The notes under the pieces were generated by a model. That model searched no databases. It was not told the origin of the DNA and saw nothing but the letters and a program-made list of their open reading frames with translations. A DNA stretch of 6,406 bases from DATDAW01 sp036524675 (GTDB taxonomy: Bacteria; Verrucomicrobiota; Verrucomicrobiia; Chthoniobacterales; DASVRZ01), in the NCBI GenBank assembly GCA_036524675.1, contig DATDBU010000097.1, positions 1 through 6,406 of the forward strand, written 5' to 3'. Made by a program: the position numbers and the translations under genes. Positions within the stretch are counted from its first letter, which is position 1. Each line of letters opens with the position of its first letter. Below are positions 5,094-6,406 of this stretch, in pieces.

Positions 5094-6152
5094 ATGCCAC
5101 GCGCCAAAACAGAATCCCCAGGCCAGAAGCGTTTGCACGTCAGTCTGGTCGCGATTCCGGATGTGGCCATCTCCTGTCTGACAGGGATCTACGACGTTTT
5201 TAAGGTCTTCGGCATTCTGGGGACGTTTGATCCCGCTGTGCCCCGCGAATCGCCGTTCGATGTGGAAATCGTATCGCCGGAGCCGGGTATTTTGATCACT
5301 GCCAGCGGTCTGCCGATTGCACCGCAACGCCAGCTTCGCGAGGTGCAGCACACGCATATCATTATCGCGCCTTCGATCCTGGTGGAGGGCGCCGATTGGA
5401 AATGCGGGCGTTACCCTGAGTTGGTCGCGTGGTTGAAGGATCATCATGCGCGGGGCGCCATGCTTTGTTCGGCCTGCTCAGGCGTGCTCTTAATTGCTGA
5501 AACAGGCCTGCTCGATGGCCTGGATGCCACGATGCATTGGGCCTACGCGCAAACCTTCCAGAGAAACTTCCCCAAGGTGCATCTGCGGTTGGAAGAGGTT
5601 TTGATTGCGACCGGTGCGAGGCAGGAATTTGTCATGTCCGGCGCCTCGGCGTCGTGGCACGATTTGGTTCTGTATCTCATCGCGCGGCAGGTTGGCCCCA
5701 CGGCGGCACAGGCGATTGCAAAATACTTGCTGCTGCAATGGCATCGCGATGGACAAGCGCCATACGTTCCGTTTGCGCCGCCCACGGATCATGGTGACAG
5801 CATCGTGTGCCAACTGCAGGACTGGCTTTCAAAACATTATTCCGTTGCGAATCCAGTCGAGGAACTAGTGCGTCGCTCCGGGTTGCCGGAGAGGACCTTC
5901 AAGCGCCGCTTTACACATGCGACGGGTCTGCCTCCCATCAGCTACGTGCAGCACCTGCGCGTCGAAGAGGCGAAGCGCCGGCTTGAACGAACCAACACGC
6001 CGATTGATCAGATCAGCTTCGAAGTGGGATATGAAGACGCAGCCTCCTTCCGCAGGTTATTCCGACGCATCACGCGCGTTACGCCGGGCGACTATCGCCG
6101 CAAGTTCCGACTGCCGGCCTTTGCGTCGGGGTCTAATAAGAAGGCGATGTGA
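5094..6152 (+). CDS. GlxA-like transcriptional regulator (DJ-1/PfpI domain plus AraC HTH)
   Basis: From ATG 5094 the product is 352 residues. Starts at 5058 (364 aa) and 4968 are in frame; 5094 fits the candidate promoter and the domain edge best, though 5058 is possible. Residues about 12-200 form a DJ-1/PfpI (class I amidotransferase-like) domain: VSLVAIPDVAISCLTGIYDV, then a nucleophile-elbow-like LCSACSGVLLIAETGLLDG with Cys128 at the turn, and ATMHW. Residues about 239-336 form the AraC double helix-turn-helix, with LVRRSGLPERTFKRRFTHAT, then PIDQISFEVGYEDAASFRRL and TPGDYRRKF. In this family the DJ-1-like domain senses a small molecule rather than acting as a protease. The divergent methyltransferase gene is the likely target. 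The effector is unknown. Confidence 0.92.
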   Translation: MPRAKTESPGQKRLHVSLVAIPDVAISCLTGIYDVFKVFGILGTFDPAVPRESPFDVEIVSPEPGILITASGLPIAPQRQLREVQHTHIIIAPSILVEGADWKCGRYPELVAWLKDHHARGAMLCSACSGVLLIAETGLLDGLDATMHWAYAQTFQRNFPKVHLRLEEVLIATGARQEFVMSGASASWHDLVLYLIARQVGPTAAQAIAKYLLLQWHRDGQAPYVPFAPPTDHGDSIVCQLQDWLSKHYSVANPVEELVRRSGLPERTFKRRFTHATGLPPISYVQHLRVEEAKRRLERTNTPIDQISFEVGYEDAASFRRLFRRITRVTPGDYRRKFRLPAFASGSNKKAM

Positions 6153-6199
6153 GCGTGATGTTCCATTTTTCAACGGGGAGGCATTGCGCAAGGTGGGCT

Positions 6200-6356
6200 T
6201 TGGAGGCGAAAGGTTCGCCAGCAAGTTCATGAAAGCCATCCAAGGTTACCATCTCATCAAGCCGGAAGACCTCTTCTGGCGGCCGTCCAATCTGATGCAA
6301 ATCCCGAACGCGTCCCGCGCCTGCGGGATGGAACGCTCCGGGAGCGAGAATCTGGG
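6200..6356 (+). pseudogene. Composite repeat copy 3: best-preserved cupin-gene 5' fragment
   Basis: ATG 6229 opens a 43-codon frame starting MKAIQGYHLIKPEDLFWRP and continuing SNLMQIPNA, then SRACGMERSGSENLG, and stopping at TAG 6358-6360. This stop is part of the GTAG foot of REP arm A5. Apart from the inserted hairpin (CCCGC-GCCT-GCGGG, 6314-6327) it reads like the beginning of a small cupin protein, a family I recall as having PSNLMKIPNA and LERTGSENLGARLW. A second perfect short hairpin, CGCTCC-G-GGAGCG, lies just before the REP. A purine-rich TGGAGGCGAA (6201-6210) precedes the ATG by about 18 nt. The cupin barrel is absent, so it is a fragment, though a 43-residue peptide is conceivable. 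Confidence 0.65.
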
Positions 6357-6406
6357 GTAGGGCGCGCTGGCTCAGCGCGCCTTGGCGGGATCGGTGGCTG
6401 TGAAGG
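6357..6406. repeat. BIME-5 (partial): REP arm A5 and start of spacer
   Basis: Arm A5 (6357-6381) is a canonical GTAG arm with 9-bp stem and GCT loop. The spacer to the window end (GGGATCGGTGGCTGTGAAGG) matches the A4 spacer. The partner B arm is expected just beyond the window. Confidence 0.85.

Noticed and set aside
5027..5170. N-terminal extension of the methyltransferase (start at 5170)
   Set aside because: It would overlap the coding start of the divergent regulator, and the extra 48 residues read as non-family sequence. MKTENETTADN at 5026 is the natural start.
6229..6360. Intact cupin gene starting at 6229
   Set aside because: The frame stops at the REP foot after 43 codons and no cupin barrel sequence follows.

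Overview
This is a 6.4 kb window of GC-rich bacterial chromosome. It holds seven credible protein genes embedded in a dense family of palindromic REP-like repeats and the transposase that probably goes with them. Most genes lack an obvious Shine-Dalgarno sequence. The repeats carry a fragment resembling the start of a cupin gene, of a type I associate with Verrucomicrobiota-like genomes. I favour a Verrucomicrobiota or similar soil/sediment bacterium, with low to moderate confidence, since no marker gene is present. I saw no rRNA, tRNA, CRISPR array, or classical insertion sequence with terminal inverted repeats.

Layout. 1-142: tail of a paired REP element (BIME-0). 165-335 (+): small helical protein of a type I associate with AbiEii-like toxin operons. 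370-675: composite repeat copy 1 (cupin-gene fragment plus BIME-1). 740-1297 (+): AT-richer DUF4256 gene with a good ribosome binding site. 1307-1494: partial composite repeat (BIME-2) between two convergent genes. 1559-1861 (-): AhpD-like carboxymuconolactone decarboxylase family protein. 1970-2845 (-): AraC-family regulator just upstream of it. 2990-3281: composite repeat copy 2 (degraded cupin fragment plus REP arms A3, B4, B5). 3287-3796 (-): REP-associated tyrosine transposase (RAYT, HUH/Y1 type). 3808-3901: BIME-4. 3929-5026 (-): SAM-dependent methyltransferase. 5094-6152 (+): GlxA-like regulator (DJ-1/PfpI plus AraC domains), divergent from the methyltransferase. 6200-6406: composite repeat copy 3, running off the end.

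How the parts fit. Two regulator/enzyme pairs are visible: AraC regulator with the AhpD-like protein (same strand), and GlxA-like regulator with the methyltransferase (divergent, 67 bp apart). In each case the neighbouring enzyme gene is the natural candidate target.

The most interesting layer is the repeats. Eleven complete REP arms (five A, six B, in opposite orientation) all keep a GTAG tetranucleotide at the foot of the hairpin, read as CTAC in the B orientation. GTAG is also the foot sequence recognised by the characterised E. coli RAYT. The RAYT gene here is tightly boxed by REP arms, 5 bp after its stop and 11 bp before its start. In three places an A arm is preceded by about 140 bp that reads like the first codons of a cupin gene with a small hairpin inserted. 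This suggests that REP elements captured, and have been spreading with, a piece of a host gene.
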